NCBI GenBank assembly: GCA_016933275.1
Contig: JAFGBI010000256.1
Location: forward strand, 1-60,857
DNA length: 60,857 nucleotides
Direction of reading: 5' to 3'
Origin: Polyangiaceae bacterium
GTDB taxonomy: Bacteria; Myxococcota_A; Polyangia; Polyangiales; Polyangiaceae
Shown here in pieces: positions 46,113-56,700 of the stretch; within the stretch, counting starts at the first letter, position 1; the number at the start of each line of letters is the position of its first letter. The notes below the pieces were generated by a model. That model was not told the DNA's origin. It saw nothing but the letters and a program-made list of their open reading frames with translations, and ran no database searches. The position numbers and the translations under genes are program-made.

Positions 46113-46457
46113 TCACGATGCGGCCCGCAAGACCGGTCGGTGCCGTTTCGGCGTAGGGCGAAGCAAGCTACTCCGAGCACCTCGTCGCCACTTGGCCGGC
46201 ACCAGCAGCACGGAGCGTGGGCTCTGGCGTGCGATCTGCTCCGCGGTCGGCGCGATCACTCCGACCGTGGTCCCCTTGCCGACCACGATCAGGGTCGCAT
46301 CTCGAGTCATGGCCGTTTCGAGGACCGCTCGCACCACCATACCTGACGTAACGACGATCTCGACGTCGACCGTGGAACGAGGTCCGCGCAGCTGGTGGAG
46401 TTGCTGCCGCAGCCGCTGCTCGACCGCCGCGATCTGTTTTTCGAGCAGCTCCTGGAC
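46113..46457 (-). pseudogene. Remnant of a universal-stress-protein-like gene
   Basis: One frame reads QELLEKQIAAVEQRL, TVDVEIVVTSGMVVRAVLET, DATLIVVGKGTTVG and ends QSPRSVLLVPAK, the second half of a Usp-like domain. It is cut by a stop at ~46458 with no start upstream, and the glycine-rich ATP motif is altered. Decayed fragment. Confidence 0.5.
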
Positions 46458-46703
46458 CTATCGACGGCAGGTACCGCACGCATACGTCGGTGCGGTCGCC
46501 TACCTGGACGAGCACGGGGAAGCGCTGGCGGTCCGTCCCTATGCGGCGCCAACGGAAACGGACGCCCCCGCCTCTGCAAGCACACGGCCGCGGACGGGAT
46601 ACCCGCACTGAACACGAAACCCTGCCTGCCGGTGGTGCTCCTCCAGAACGCCGCCCCCGAGATGAAAGAGCCTCACCCGTCGTGCGCTGCTGCCGCTGCG
46701 CCG

Positions 46704-47757
46704 ACCGAGTCTGCTCGTCAGCTATTTCGAGCTTCGCCGGGAACCCCTTGCTCGTCGGCCTGGCGGGCCTGACGCGAGATGGTTGGCTCTAGGCAGACGC
46801 GCTGAGGGGCCCGGTCGTTCGCTCGCCGGGAAGGGTGGACTACGAAGCGGCCTGGGCGTTTCGCGGGCCGCGACTCCGCCGAGCCGCGGAGCGGTTTGCC
46901 CGCCGGAAGGGCTTTGATTCAGGCTCCTTCCACACATTCCAGGACGAGGCAACGGCATGGCTGCCAGACTACGCCCTTTTCGCTGCACTCAAGGTGGCCA
47001 ACCGCGGCGCACCCTGGACGCGGTGGGACCCGGACCTGCGGAGGCGCAACCCGGCCGCCCTGGGAGGTGCTCGGCGGGCGCCGGCGGACGAGATCGGCTA
47101 CCACGAATTCGTCCAGTACGCGTTCGACCGCCAATGGACCGCGCTCCGGAGCATCTGCGAGCACTACAGGGTTCGACTCTTGGGCGAGCTCCCGTTGTTC
47201 GTGGCTCTTGACAGCGCAGACGTCTGGGCGAATCCGGACCTCTTCCACCTCGACGCCCAGGGGTTGCCCTTGCGGGTGGCGGAGCTCTGGCCCAATGCCT
47301 CCCGCAAAGGGGAGAAGGGCCGGAGCTTCGCGGCCTATCGTTGGGATGCCCATTTCGAAAGCGGCTTCTCGTGGTGGCTCAGGCGGGTGGAGCACGCCCT
47401 CTCCCGCTTCGACGCGCTAGGGCTGGCCGATTTCGGCGGATAGCATCAACACTGGGAGTTCCCCGCCAAGGGGACCGCGGGCCGCGGCGGCCAGCTTGTG
47501 TCGACACCCGGAGCGGAGCTCCTCAAGGCGATGCAACGGCGATGGCCGCACTCGCCCTTCGCCGCCGGGGATCTCGGCCCGACCTCGCCCGACGCAGAAC
47601 GGCTCCGCGACCGTCTGGCGCTCCCCGGAACCAGGGTGCTGGAGCTTGGCTTTGGACCAACGTCCGGGGATCGCGAACCCCTCCCTCATCGCCACACTCC
47701 GCTGACGGTCGCGTACACCGGGACGCTGGACACCAACACGCTCCTCGGGTGGTTCCG
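46704..47757 (+). pseudogene. malQ: 4-alpha-glucanotransferase MalQ, frameshifted with two in-frame TAG stops
   Basis: MalQ text can be followed across the region: TESARQLF then, after a frameshift, SFAGNPLLVGLAGLTRDGWL, stop TAG (46790), RVDYEAAWAFRGP, AWLPDYALFAALK, DEIGYHEFVQYAF, LLGELPLFVALDSADVWANP, YRWDAHFESGFSWWLRRV, LADFGG, stop TAG (47441), then HQHWEFPAKG and LLKAMQRRWPHSPF, DLGPTSPDAERLRDR, YTGTLDTNTLLGWF. Both TAGs are in the same frame as the homology. The catalytic RxDHFRG is degraded to LADFGG and HDNDT to LDTNT, so it is inactive. Its far N- and C-terminal parts are unrecognisable. Confidence 0.8.
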
Positions 47758-48168
47758 CGAGCGTGCCCCGCGCAGCTCGGGAAAGTCGCCAGCGCCGCGT
47801 CGTCGATCATCGGCCACCCGTACACCACAGCGGCGCTCATGGAAAGGAAACCCGCGCAACTTCCGCCGAACGGCACTAGGCGAGGCGAGGCGAGGCGCGA
47901 CTCGGCGTCGTCGGAGGCTTTGCCCACGAGCAGACTGGAACAAGCGTCCTCATGGGCGCGAGAGCCGCTAGCGAGCGGTCGCCGAGAACAGGAACCGTGC
48001 CAGCGCTTGACCTACCGTCCGCGCCCAATGCCTCCCCTGACCCCCGAAACCCCCGGCTCCCCCGGCGAGCCGCCGATCGGGAGAGGGAGGACCGCCCCGG
48101 CAGATGACAGGCCTCGGGTTTCGTCGTATCCGAGAGGTGGCTTGGCCTTCCGTGCACGTGTCCACACC

Positions 48169-49638
48169 GTGACCTTCATTCCGACCGCGATCGGTTGTCT
48201 ATTCTGCATCTTCGGTTTCGGTTGTCGGGTCCGCAAGGAGCTCACGCTGAAGGCATCACCGTCGGCGAGCGCCACGGCTGGCAGCCCGACCCCCACCGCG
48301 GCGAGGGCAGCGCCCGCGGCACCGTCGGCGTCCCAGGTGGTGCCGGAGGAGGTCGACGTCCCCCACGGCGCCGCCGTGGTCGCGGTGGGTGGGATCGAGT
48401 CGACTCCCGCGGAATCGGAGCCGCTGGTCGCGGCGGCGAGGGCTGCCTCGGCGCAATTGGTGCAGGGTGCCGCGGCCGTCGATGCGGCCGTGGCCGGGGT
48501 GGTCGTGCTGGAAGATGACCCGCGCCTCAACGCGGGCACCGGCGCCCATGTGCGATTCGATGGGGCGACGATCGAGTGCGACGCGGCGGTGATGGACGAG
48601 GCCAGCGGGTTCGCGGCCGTGGGTGCCCTGCAGCACACCCGAAATCCGGTGCGGGTCGCGCGAGCGCTGCTCGACACTCCCCATCGGCTACTCATGGGAG
48701 AGGGGGCGCGACTCTTCGCGCGGAGCTTGGCGCTCGAGGACTGGAACCTCTCGGTGCCGGAGGCCAAGGAGCACCACGAGCGCCTGCTCTCGGCGCTCGG
48801 CGAGGATCCCGCGGTGGCTCCCCAGACCTCGCCCCAATCGCTCTGGGCCGGTCCGAGCGGCAGCGCGGGGGAACCTCGAGACGCCGCTCCGCGCCCACCG
48901 GATGCCGCAACCAGCAGCGGCAACCCGCTGGCAGCCGAAGGGGCAGCGCGGAACGCGGCGGAGCTCGCCTTCTGGCGGAGTCGAGCCAGGCTGGCTCGAG
49001 CGGGCGCGACCGCGGCACCCGCTGGATCCGCGGGTCATGCCCCCCCGAAGGCGGTAGGCTCCGCGTCGGTGGACGGCGGAGCGGATACAGTCGCCGTGCT
49101 CGTGCGGACCGCGAAGGGGCATTTCGCCGGAGCGACCAGCTCGGGCGGGCCCGAATTGGCTCTGGCTGGTCGCGTCGGAGACGTGGTCGTCCCGGGTGCC
49201 GCCTTGTGGGTGGCGGAGGATGCCGCGGTGGTGGTCAGCGCTCGGGGCGAGCGCGTGCTCGAGACCCGCCTCGCCCTGCGCGTCTACGAGCGACTTCGCG
49301 TCGTGCGCTCCGCCCGCCTCGCTGCGCAGTGGGGATTGGCGGAGCTCGGGGAGGCGGGAGCGGTCGTGGTCGTCAACCAGGCCGGGTCCTTCATCGCCGC
49401 ATCGACCCCGGTGGCCTGGGCAGAGAACCAGAGTGGCGGGGAGACCTCGTCCACACCGCTGACCGATGACTCGCCACCGTCGGCGCCGCCGCGGCCCCCG
49501 GTGGCGCCCCCGTCGGCGACGGCGCCACCGCCCCCGAGCCCGAGCGGGGGAGCTGCCGCTCCGCCACCCGCGACGACGAATCCCCGGCCGGCCGGAGCGG
49601 TGACGGCGCGCGATGCCGAGACGGGAGACGCCCCGTGA
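48169..49638 (+). CDS. Isoaspartyl peptidase/L-asparaginase-family (Ntn hydrolase) lipoprotein
   Basis: A 489-residue protein. From a GTG at 48169 the sequence forms a signal ending IFGFGC, a lipobox; an ATG at 48028 is possible but gives a poor signal. Residues ~65-200 match the alpha subunit of the family (GAAAVDAAVAGVVVLEDDP, LNAGTGAHVRFDGATIECDA, ALLDTPHRLLMGEGA). After a long low-complexity linker, GGADTVAVLV would supply the nucleophilic Thr released by self-cleavage, followed by FAGATSSGG. A Pro-rich tail ends the protein. The family cleaves isoaspartyl peptides or asparagine. Its stop overlaps the antiporter start (GTGA), making it the first gene of the K+/H+ operon. Confidence 0.78.
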   Translation: MTFIPTAIGCLFCIFGFGCRVRKELTLKASPSASATAGSPTPTAARAAPAAPSASQVVPEEVDVPHGAAVVAVGGIESTPAESEPLVAAARAASAQLVQGAAAVDAAVAGVVVLEDDPRLNAGTGAHVRFDGATIECDAAVMDEASGFAAVGALQHTRNPVRVARALLDTPHRLLMGEGARLFARSLALEDWNLSVPEAKEHHERLLSALGEDPAVAPQTSPQSLWAGPSGSAGEPRDAAPRPPDAATSSGNPLAAEGAARNAAELAFWRSRARLARAGATAAPAGSAGHAPPKAVGSASVDGGADTVAVLVRTAKGHFAGATSSGGPELALAGRVGDVVVPGAALWVAEDAAVVVSARGERVLETRLALRVYERLRVVRSARLAAQWGLAELGEAGAVVVVNQAGSFIAASTPVAWAENQSGGETSSTPLTDDSPPSAPPRPPVAPPSATAPPPPSPSGGAAAPPPATTNPRPAGAVTARDAETGDAP

Positions 49639-50993
49639 ACGTGACGCTGCTGCTGGTGCTGGTGGTGTTCTTCGCCTTCGCGGTGGGGCACCTGGTCACT
49701 CGCTTCGCGTCCCGCTTCGTTCGGCTCACCGGGGTGGAATTCGTGCTCGTCGGAGTACTGATCGGTCCGCATTTCGCGTGGGAGTTGATGACCGTCCAGG
49801 CACTGGCGCAGCTCGACCCGCTGATATCGCTGCTGCTCGGTCTCGCCGGCTTCGTCCTCGGCCTCCGTTTCCGTTTGGCGCTCCATCGGGTCGACGCCGC
49901 CGCAGCCAGCCTCACCTCGACGCTGCTCACGATCGTCGGCACGTCGCTGCTGCTGTTGGCGGCGATGGTGTGGCTGGCTCCCGAGCAGCCCGGCAGCGCG
50001 TTCGTGATCGATCAGCCCTTGCTCCGGTTCCGCGGCTACGTCCTCGAGCTCCATTTCACGAGCGCCCAGCTCTGGATCGCCGTGGTGCTCGGCTGCGCAG
50101 CCAGCGTCGCGTCAACCGCCGCGATCGATGGCGTCTGCCAGCACGCGCGAGCAGCGGGGCCGGTCAGTTCGCTGCTGAGAGTGGGCGGGATCATGGCGGA
50201 GGTGGTCGCCGTCTTCGTCCTCGGCCTCGCGATGTCGACCGCCCGCGCGACCGGCACCGCGACCTACCTCGATTTGACGATCGTGGAATGGGGAGTCGCT
50301 TCCATCTTGGCGGCGGTGGTGAGCGGTCTGCTCTTCGGGCTGTTCATCGGCCGCGAACGCGATCCGGATCGGGTCTTCCTCGCCACGGTCGGCCTCGTGA
50401 CCTTCGCCTCCGGAGTGGGCGCAGCGCTCGGGATCTCGCCCCTCTTCATCAACCTGTTGGCGGGAGTCACGGTCGCGGCGACCTCGCCCCACGCCGAGCC
50501 CGTGCGGCTCCAATTGGATCGCCTGCACCACCCGATCTTCGTCGTGCTGATGGTGCTGGCGGGGGCGCAGTGGAGTCCGCCACCGGCGTCGGCGTGGGCG
50601 CTGCCTGGCGTCTACCTGCTGGGTCGGATCGCACTCCGTCACCTCACGACGCCACCGAGCGTGTCGATCTTCCTCGAGACCGTGCCTCGAACGCGCCGTC
50701 TCGGCGCGGGACTGCTGAGCCAGGGCATCTTGGCGGTGGCGATCGGTCTCTACGCCGCGCAGCGGTTCCCGGAGGCTCGGTCAATCATTCTGACCACGGT
50801 GTTGGTCGGCGCGCTTGCCAGCGACCTGTTCAGCGACCGGTCCCTGCGCAAGGTCCTGATCGACGCCGGCGAGGCCGGACGGGAGACCTCGCTCGAACCC
50901 GGGGTGGCGACGGCCGCCGCGGAGGTCGAGGCAAGCTGTGATCCGGTGCGATCGGTCCGCGCGACGCGCATTGCCGGGAGATCCAGCGAATGA
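49635..50993 (+). CDS. CPA-type cation/proton antiporter
   Basis: A 452-residue membrane protein with about twelve hydrophobic segments. The opening VFFAFAVGHLVTRF, GVEFVLVGVLIGPHF and LLGLAGFVLGLRF match the first helices of CPA2-type Na+(K+)/H+ exchangers, and the six-helix pattern recurs (GVGAALGISPLFINLLAGV). No C-terminal TrkA-N domain is attached; the stand-alone TrkA is encoded next. GTG start overlaps the previous stop, and its own stop overlaps the trkA ATG. Direction and ion cannot be read from sequence; K+/H+ exchange is likely from the neighbours. Confidence 0.82.
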   Translation: MNVTLLLVLVVFFAFAVGHLVTRFASRFVRLTGVEFVLVGVLIGPHFAWELMTVQALAQLDPLISLLLGLAGFVLGLRFRLALHRVDAAAASLTSTLLTIVGTSLLLLAAMVWLAPEQPGSAFVIDQPLLRFRGYVLELHFTSAQLWIAVVLGCAASVASTAAIDGVCQHARAAGPVSSLLRVGGIMAEVVAVFVLGLAMSTARATGTATYLDLTIVEWGVASILAAVVSGLLFGLFIGRERDPDRVFLATVGLVTFASGVGAALGISPLFINLLAGVTVAATSPHAEPVRLQLDRLHHPIFVVLMVLAGAQWSPPPASAWALPGVYLLGRIALRHLTTPPSVSIFLETVPRTRRLGAGLLSQGILAVAIGLYAAQRFPEARSIILTTVLVGALASDLFSDRSLRKVLIDAGEAGRETSLEPGVATAAAEVEASCDPVRSVRATRIAGRSSE

Positions 50994-52339
50994 GGGTGTT
51001 GGTCCTGGGAGCCGGCGATGTCGGCACGTTCATCGCCCGCGAGCTCTCGGCCGGGGGGCATGACGTCGTCCTGGTAGATCGCGATGCGGCCGCGCTGACA
51101 GGGGCCGAGGAGATCGCCGACGTCCTCACGCTCGTCGGCTCCGTCACCCAGCGCTCCGTGCTACGAACGGCCGAGGCGGAGCGCGCCAATCTCGCGGTGG
51201 TGGTGACCGGATCGGACGAGACGAATCTGGTGGCCGGCGGCCTCGCCGCCGAGCTCGGGGCAAGGAGGGTGGTCGCCCGCGTGGACGATCCCGGCTTCTA
51301 CGAGCGCGAAGGCGGCGTCGAGCGGGGCGCGCTCGGGGTCCAATCGATCGTGTGCGCGTCTCGGCTGGTGTGCGACGAGCTTCTGCGATCTGTGTCGCGG
51401 ATCGAGGCCAGTCACGTGGGACATTTCGCTGGCAACGCGGTCCAGGTCGCGCTGCAGCCGGTCCGGGACGGGTGCCCGCTGCTCGGCCAGCCCGGAGCAC
51501 GGCTCCGGCTGCCCCGCGGCGTGCACGCCGTCGGGGTGCTCCGCGATCGGATCCTCCGTCGCCCGACCGAGATCGACATCGTCGAAGGGGACGACGCCAT
51601 CCTCCTGTCGGGGGCGACCGGCGACGTGCTGCGGGCGACGCTCGAGCTGCGCGGACACCGGAGCACCCGCCGCGCGGTCGTGGTCGGGGGTGGCGACGTC
51701 GGGCTTCAGCTCGGCCGACGCCTCGCCCGAGTCGGCGAGAGCGTCTCGCTGATCGAGAGCGACCGGAAGCGCTGTGAGTTCCTCGCCAACGAGTTGCCCG
51801 AGGTCCGGGTGGTGTACGGGGACGGAACATCCCTCGCGACGCTTCGGGACGAAGGCGCAGACACGGCCGACTTCTCGCTCAGCGTGACGCGCGCCGACGA
51901 GGTGAATCTGATGAGCGCGTTGGTCCTGCGCGAGCTCGGGGTCCCGGATGTCTTCACGCTCGTTCATCGTCCCGGGTACGCAGGCGTCTACGGTCACCTC
52001 GGGATCCGGGCGACGGCCGGAGCCCACGACGCCATCCTCCGCGTGGTCCAGCGCATGCTGCCTGGCACCGGAGTGCTGGGCAGCGAACCCATCTCCGACA
52101 CCAGCTACGAGCTCTTCGAGCTGCTGCTCCCCGGGACGCTCGCGGATGGCGCCACGCTCGGGGATCTGCCGCTTCCGGCGGAGGCGCTGCTCGTCGCCCA
52201 CGCGCGGGCGGGGACGGCGATGCCCCCAGACCCTACTTCGAGGCTCGAGCGACGTGACCTGCTGGTGGTCGCGGCGAGATCGCGCGCCCGGCGCGATCTC
52301 GAGCGGGCAGTGCGTGACCTGCGCGGGAGATCGGCATGA
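50990..52339 (+). CDS. trkA: Trk potassium uptake regulatory subunit TrkA
   Basis: A 449-residue cytoplasmic protein with two repeats, each an NAD-binding RCK_N domain followed by an RCK_C domain. The dinucleotide motifs are VLGAGDVGTFIARELSAGG (residues ~4-22) and VVGGGDVGLQLGRRL (~225-240). It forms the ring that gates TrkH in response to ATP/ADP and NAD(H). Full length for the family. ATGA overlaps on both sides couple it to the antiporter and to trkH. Confidence 0.92.
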   Translation: MRVLVLGAGDVGTFIARELSAGGHDVVLVDRDAAALTGAEEIADVLTLVGSVTQRSVLRTAEAERANLAVVVTGSDETNLVAGGLAAELGARRVVARVDDPGFYEREGGVERGALGVQSIVCASRLVCDELLRSVSRIEASHVGHFAGNAVQVALQPVRDGCPLLGQPGARLRLPRGVHAVGVLRDRILRRPTEIDIVEGDDAILLSGATGDVLRATLELRGHRSTRRAVVVGGGDVGLQLGRRLARVGESVSLIESDRKRCEFLANELPEVRVVYGDGTSLATLRDEGADTADFSLSVTRADEVNLMSALVLRELGVPDVFTLVHRPGYAGVYGHLGIRATAGAHDAILRVVQRMLPGTGVLGSEPISDTSYELFELLLPGTLADGATLGDLPLPAEALLVAHARAGTAMPPDPTSRLERRDLLVVAARSRARRDLERAVRDLRGRSA

Positions 52340-53778
52340 ACCTGCGCACGGTGGCGCGACTCACTTCGCACCTGCTCTTCTTGGTGGCGGTGTTCCAGGT
52401 GGTCCCCCTCGGTATCGCGCTGTACGACGCCGCGCTCCGCGCGGTGTTTGCCTATGGGGGGAGCGTCGCCATCACCGGGGCGCTCGCCGGGGTCCTGCGC
52501 CTGCTGGGGCGGGGCGCCGACGTCGTGCACCGAAAAGACGCCCTCGGCGTGGTCGCGTTGACCTGGATACTCCTCGGGGTCGTGGGTGGGTTGCCCTTCC
52601 TGCTCGAGGGGTCCATCCCTCATCCGGTCTCGGCCTTGTTCGAGGCCGTCAGCGGGTTTACCACCACGGGAGCCACGGTCGTGGCCGACGTGGAGCGCCT
52701 GACCCGCGCGACCAACCTCTGGCGATGCCTAACCCACTGGATCGGAGGAATGGGTATCGTGGTGCTGTTCGTCGCGGTCTTCCCTCACCTCGGCGTCGGC
52801 GCGAAGCACCTGTTCAAGACCGAGGTTCCGGGCCCCATAACGGAGGGGTTGCGCCCGAAGATCAAGCACACCGCCCTCATTCTCTGGTGGGTGTACGTGG
52901 GGATGACGGTCCTTTGCGCGGGGCTCCTCATGTTCGCCGGGATGCCGCTCTACGACGCGGTCTGCCACGCCATGTCCACCCTCGGTACCGGCGGCTTCTC
53001 GACCAGGACGGCGAGCATCGGGTACTACGGCAGCGCGGCGGTGGACTGGATCGTGTTCGCGTTCATGATCCTGGCCGGTCTGAACTTCGGCCTATACTAC
53101 CAGGCGTTGCGCGGTCGACCGCTCGACCTCTGGCGCAACTACGAGGTTCGGTTCTACCTGGCCGCGAACGCGATCATCATCCTGGTGGTATTCGTGGGGA
53201 TCGCGGGACGCCACCCTGACGTGTGGACGGCGCTTCGTTTCGCCGCCTTCCAGACGGCGGCGGTGACCACGACGACGGGGTTCATGACCGAGGATTTCGA
53301 TACCTACCCGGACGTCGCTCGCTACCTCCTGCTCCTGGCGATGTTCATGGGAGCGTGCGCAGGGTCGACGGCAGGGGGACTGAAAGCATCGCGGGTATTC
53401 GCGCTCTTCAAGCTCGCCTGGCGGGAGCTCCGACACACCATTCACCCCAATGTCGTGATTCCCGTTCGCCTCGGCGGAATGCGCGTGGACCCCCAGGTGG
53501 TCTCGGGGATCTCCGTGTACTTCACGGCGTTTCTCTTGATCTTCTCGATCGCAGCCCTGGTGCTCGTCGCGCTCGGCCTCGATCTCGTCAGCGCGAGCTC
53601 GGCCGTCGTCGCCTGCCTATCGAGCATTGGCCCGGGGCTCGCTCGCGTGGGGCCGTCGCAGAATTACGAATTCGTCCCCGCGGCGGGCAAGCTCGTCCTT
53701 GTCTTCTGCATGATCGCGGGCCGACTCGAGATCTTCGCGCTGCTAGCCGTCTTTTCCCCGGAGTGCTGGCGGCGATGA
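52336..53778 (+). CDS. trkH: Trk potassium uptake channel subunit TrkH
   Basis: A 480-residue membrane protein with the four pore-loop repeats of the SKT family: VSGFTTTGATVV, MSTLGTGGFSTR, VTTTTGFMTED and SSIGPGLARVG, each carrying the filter glycine. LTHWIGGMGIVVL and the GGLKASR loop are also conserved. It conducts K+ inward and is gated by TrkA. It overlaps trkA and the following fusion gene by 4 bases each. Confidence 0.93.
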   Translation: MNLRTVARLTSHLLFLVAVFQVVPLGIALYDAALRAVFAYGGSVAITGALAGVLRLLGRGADVVHRKDALGVVALTWILLGVVGGLPFLLEGSIPHPVSALFEAVSGFTTTGATVVADVERLTRATNLWRCLTHWIGGMGIVVLFVAVFPHLGVGAKHLFKTEVPGPITEGLRPKIKHTALILWWVYVGMTVLCAGLLMFAGMPLYDAVCHAMSTLGTGGFSTRTASIGYYGSAAVDWIVFAFMILAGLNFGLYYQALRGRPLDLWRNYEVRFYLAANAIIILVVFVGIAGRHPDVWTALRFAAFQTAAVTTTTGFMTEDFDTYPDVARYLLLLAMFMGACAGSTAGGLKASRVFALFKLAWRELRHTIHPNVVIPVRLGGMRVDPQVVSGISVYFTAFLLIFSIAALVLVALGLDLVSASSAVVACLSSIGPGLARVGPSQNYEFVPAAGKLVLVFCMIAGRLEIFALLAVFSPECWRR

Positions 53779-56700
53779 GGCGACTCGCTGTCCTGTTCGT
53801 GCTGCTCGGCGTGATGGTGCTCGCCAGCGCCCTGAAGACGAACTCATCGGGCGCCGGCGACCCGCTCACCCTCGCGGCCATCGGGTTCGTCGTGCTCGCT
53901 GCCTTCACGGTCGCCGAGATCGGCAGCGCCTTGAGCCTGCCGAGGGTCACCGGCTACATCCTCGCCGGAGCCGTCCTCGGCCCCTCCGTGACCAACATCC
54001 TCTCCCCCGCGGTCGTGGGCGAGATGCGGATGTTCAACACGCTGGCGCTCGGGTTGATCGCGACTGCCGCGGGTCTCGAGCTGGATGCCGTCCAGATCCT
54101 CCGTCGTTGGCGCACCCTCGGAGCGACGACTGCGATCAAGGTCGTGCTGGGAGGACTCCTGGTGGGGACCGTGTTGCTCGGCGCGGGACAACTCACCGGA
54201 TGGCTCGGCGTCGTGGACTCGGGACAACGGGTCGCCCTCGCACTGGTCTTCGGCACGCTGTCCGTGGGGACCTCTCCGGCCATCGCGCTGGCAGTCTCCA
54301 ACGACCTTCGAGCCCGGGGTCGACTGACGGAGCTGGTCCTGGGTTCTGCCGTGCTCAAGGATGTGGTCGTGGTGATCGCCCTCGCCGCGGCGATCACGGT
54401 GGCGAAGAGCTTCCTCGGCGGGGTGGAGGGAGCCAGCGAGACCCATGTCCTCGCCGAGCTTGCACAGGGGCTGGGGAGCTCGATCGCCATGGGGGCCGTG
54501 CTCGGCGGCCTGCTCATCGTGTACCTCCGGTTCGTGCGGGCGGAGATGCTGCTCGTCGTGGCGGGCATGATCCTGGTCACCGCCGAGGTGGCGCGGGCGC
54601 TGCATCTCGAGCTTGTGCTGGTGTTCATCACCGCGGGGTTCGTGGTGCGCAATCTCTCCCGCTTCGAGCAGGAGCTGATGGGACCGGTCGGCCAGGTCGC
54701 GTTGCCTGTCTTCGTGGTCTTCTTCACCATCGCCGGCGCGAGCATCGACCTGTCGGCGACCGTCGGTGTCTTGCCGCTGGCGCTGGCGCTGGTGGCCGCG
54801 CGGGGGCTGGCGTTCGTGGTCGCCTCGCACGTCGGCGGCGCGGTCGGTCGAGAGAGCCCGCAGATCCGCAGCTTGGCCTGGCTCGGATACCTGCCGCAGG
54901 CCGGCGTGACCCTCGGCCTCTTCGGGGTCGCCGCGCACGAGCTACCGACGCTCGCCCCCACGATCCAGTGCCTGGGCATGGCAGTGGTCGCCCTCAACCT
55001 GCTGGTCGGTCCCGTAACGCTGCGGTGGGCGTTGAGAACGGCTGGGGAAGCCACGACTGGCACGGGGGAAGCGGTCGGCTCCGCGGAAGTGCCCGAGGCA
55101 GGAGCGCCCGCCCCCGAAGAGGAAGATCTCGAGCGGATCCTCGCGCCGCTGCCGATCTCCGGGCTGCGGGGAGCGGTCCGCCGAGTGGCGCGCGAGGTGG
55201 CCGGGATCTTCGAGCACCTCATCGCCGAGACGATCCAGCCCTGGGCCCGGCGAACTCAGGATGACGTGGCCCGCGTCGTCGACGGGGGATTCGAGGACGG
55301 TCCCGGCGAACCCGGGGCGTTCGGTGAGCGTTCCCGCGAGGACGAACTCCGAGCGCGCGCCGAACGGACAAGCGAAGCCTACCGCAGCATCCGCGAGAGA
55401 TTGCGCCTGCTTCCGGCGACCCTGGTGGTCCCCTTCGGTGATCCTCCTCCGCCCGAACGGGCGGGGCTGCGAGCCTGGGCGCGCTGGCGGTGGTGGGCAT
55501 TCCGCTGGCGCCTGCGCCTCACCGGACGGAAGGCGCGTTCGGTCCCGCTGTCGATGATGGCGCGCGTGGCCTTCGAGCCCGAGGTCGCGGCGCAATGTGC
55601 GCATCTGTTCGAGCAATGGAGCCGCGCGGAGGTCGCGGTGCTGGCCGAGGTCGAGCGGTGCGCGCTCGGCCAGCGCACGGGAGCGGAGGCCCGCGTTGCC
55701 GTGGAGGACCTGCTAGCGCGCCATCTCGAGCTGGCGCGAGCGGACGCGCAGCGCTGTGTCCGACGCGCAACGGCCCGCCTGGCGCTTGCCCTGGTCCGGG
55801 CGGGCACCCCCGCGGGAGCGCTCGCCGATCAGTGGTACTCGCGGGTCGAGCCCTCGGTGCGCACCCGGATCGCCGGGCTTGGCGACGCCGTTGAGCGCTG
55901 GAGCCAGCTCCTGGCGGCAGCCGAGCGCACGGTCGCCGTGGTGGGACGGATCGCAGCGATGCGGCAGCGCGCAGACACCGTTCTCCTGGACCAGATCGTT
56001 CGTCCGATGTTGGACGCGCTTCGCGGCCTGCAAGCGGCGTTGGATCGCACCGCACACGCGCTCCGATACGAGCCCTCGGAGTCCTCCCCGATGGACGAGT
56101 TCGCGGGCCGCGCCGAGCGGGCGTTCCCCGAGGCGCTCTGGAACGAGCTCGAAGAGCACACCGCGCGGTTTCGCACCGAGATCGCAACCCACCGCCTGGC
56201 GCTGGAGCTTCGCGGGGCCATCGCTCAGCTGCCCGAACACCTCGCCGCGCTCGACCCCATCCCTGCTCGCGAGTCCTCCGATCCTTTGGCGATACCAGCG
56301 ATCGAAGTCGACATCCGAACGCACGCGGAGCGCACTCTGCTCGGCGAGCTGCAGTCTGCCCTGGATGAGGAAGTGCGCGCCGTGGCCCAGAGCGTGGTGG
56401 CGATCTCGAACCGGGTCCACGACGCCCACGGGATCGTCGAGTATGCGCTCGGACGCGAGGCCGCGCGACCCGAGAGGCGCGAAGAGGAGGCCCGAGACGG
56501 CTTCGGTCGCGCGCTCGGTCTCCTCGAACGCCAGTGCGCGACCCTGGATGAGTTCACCCGGAGCGTGCCCGACCGAACTCGGGCGCTCACGACCCGCGCC
56601 ATGGACGAGCTCCAGCGCGCCGTGCTCGTTCCCAGCCGGACCGTGGGATTCCGAATCGGCGCACCGCCGGTGCTCCAGCACATCCGGCGACTCGCCGCGA

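Noticed and set aside
46790..47443. TAG recoding in malQ
   Set aside because: The catalytic motifs are also damaged and a frameshift is present, so simple pseudogene decay explains the data better.
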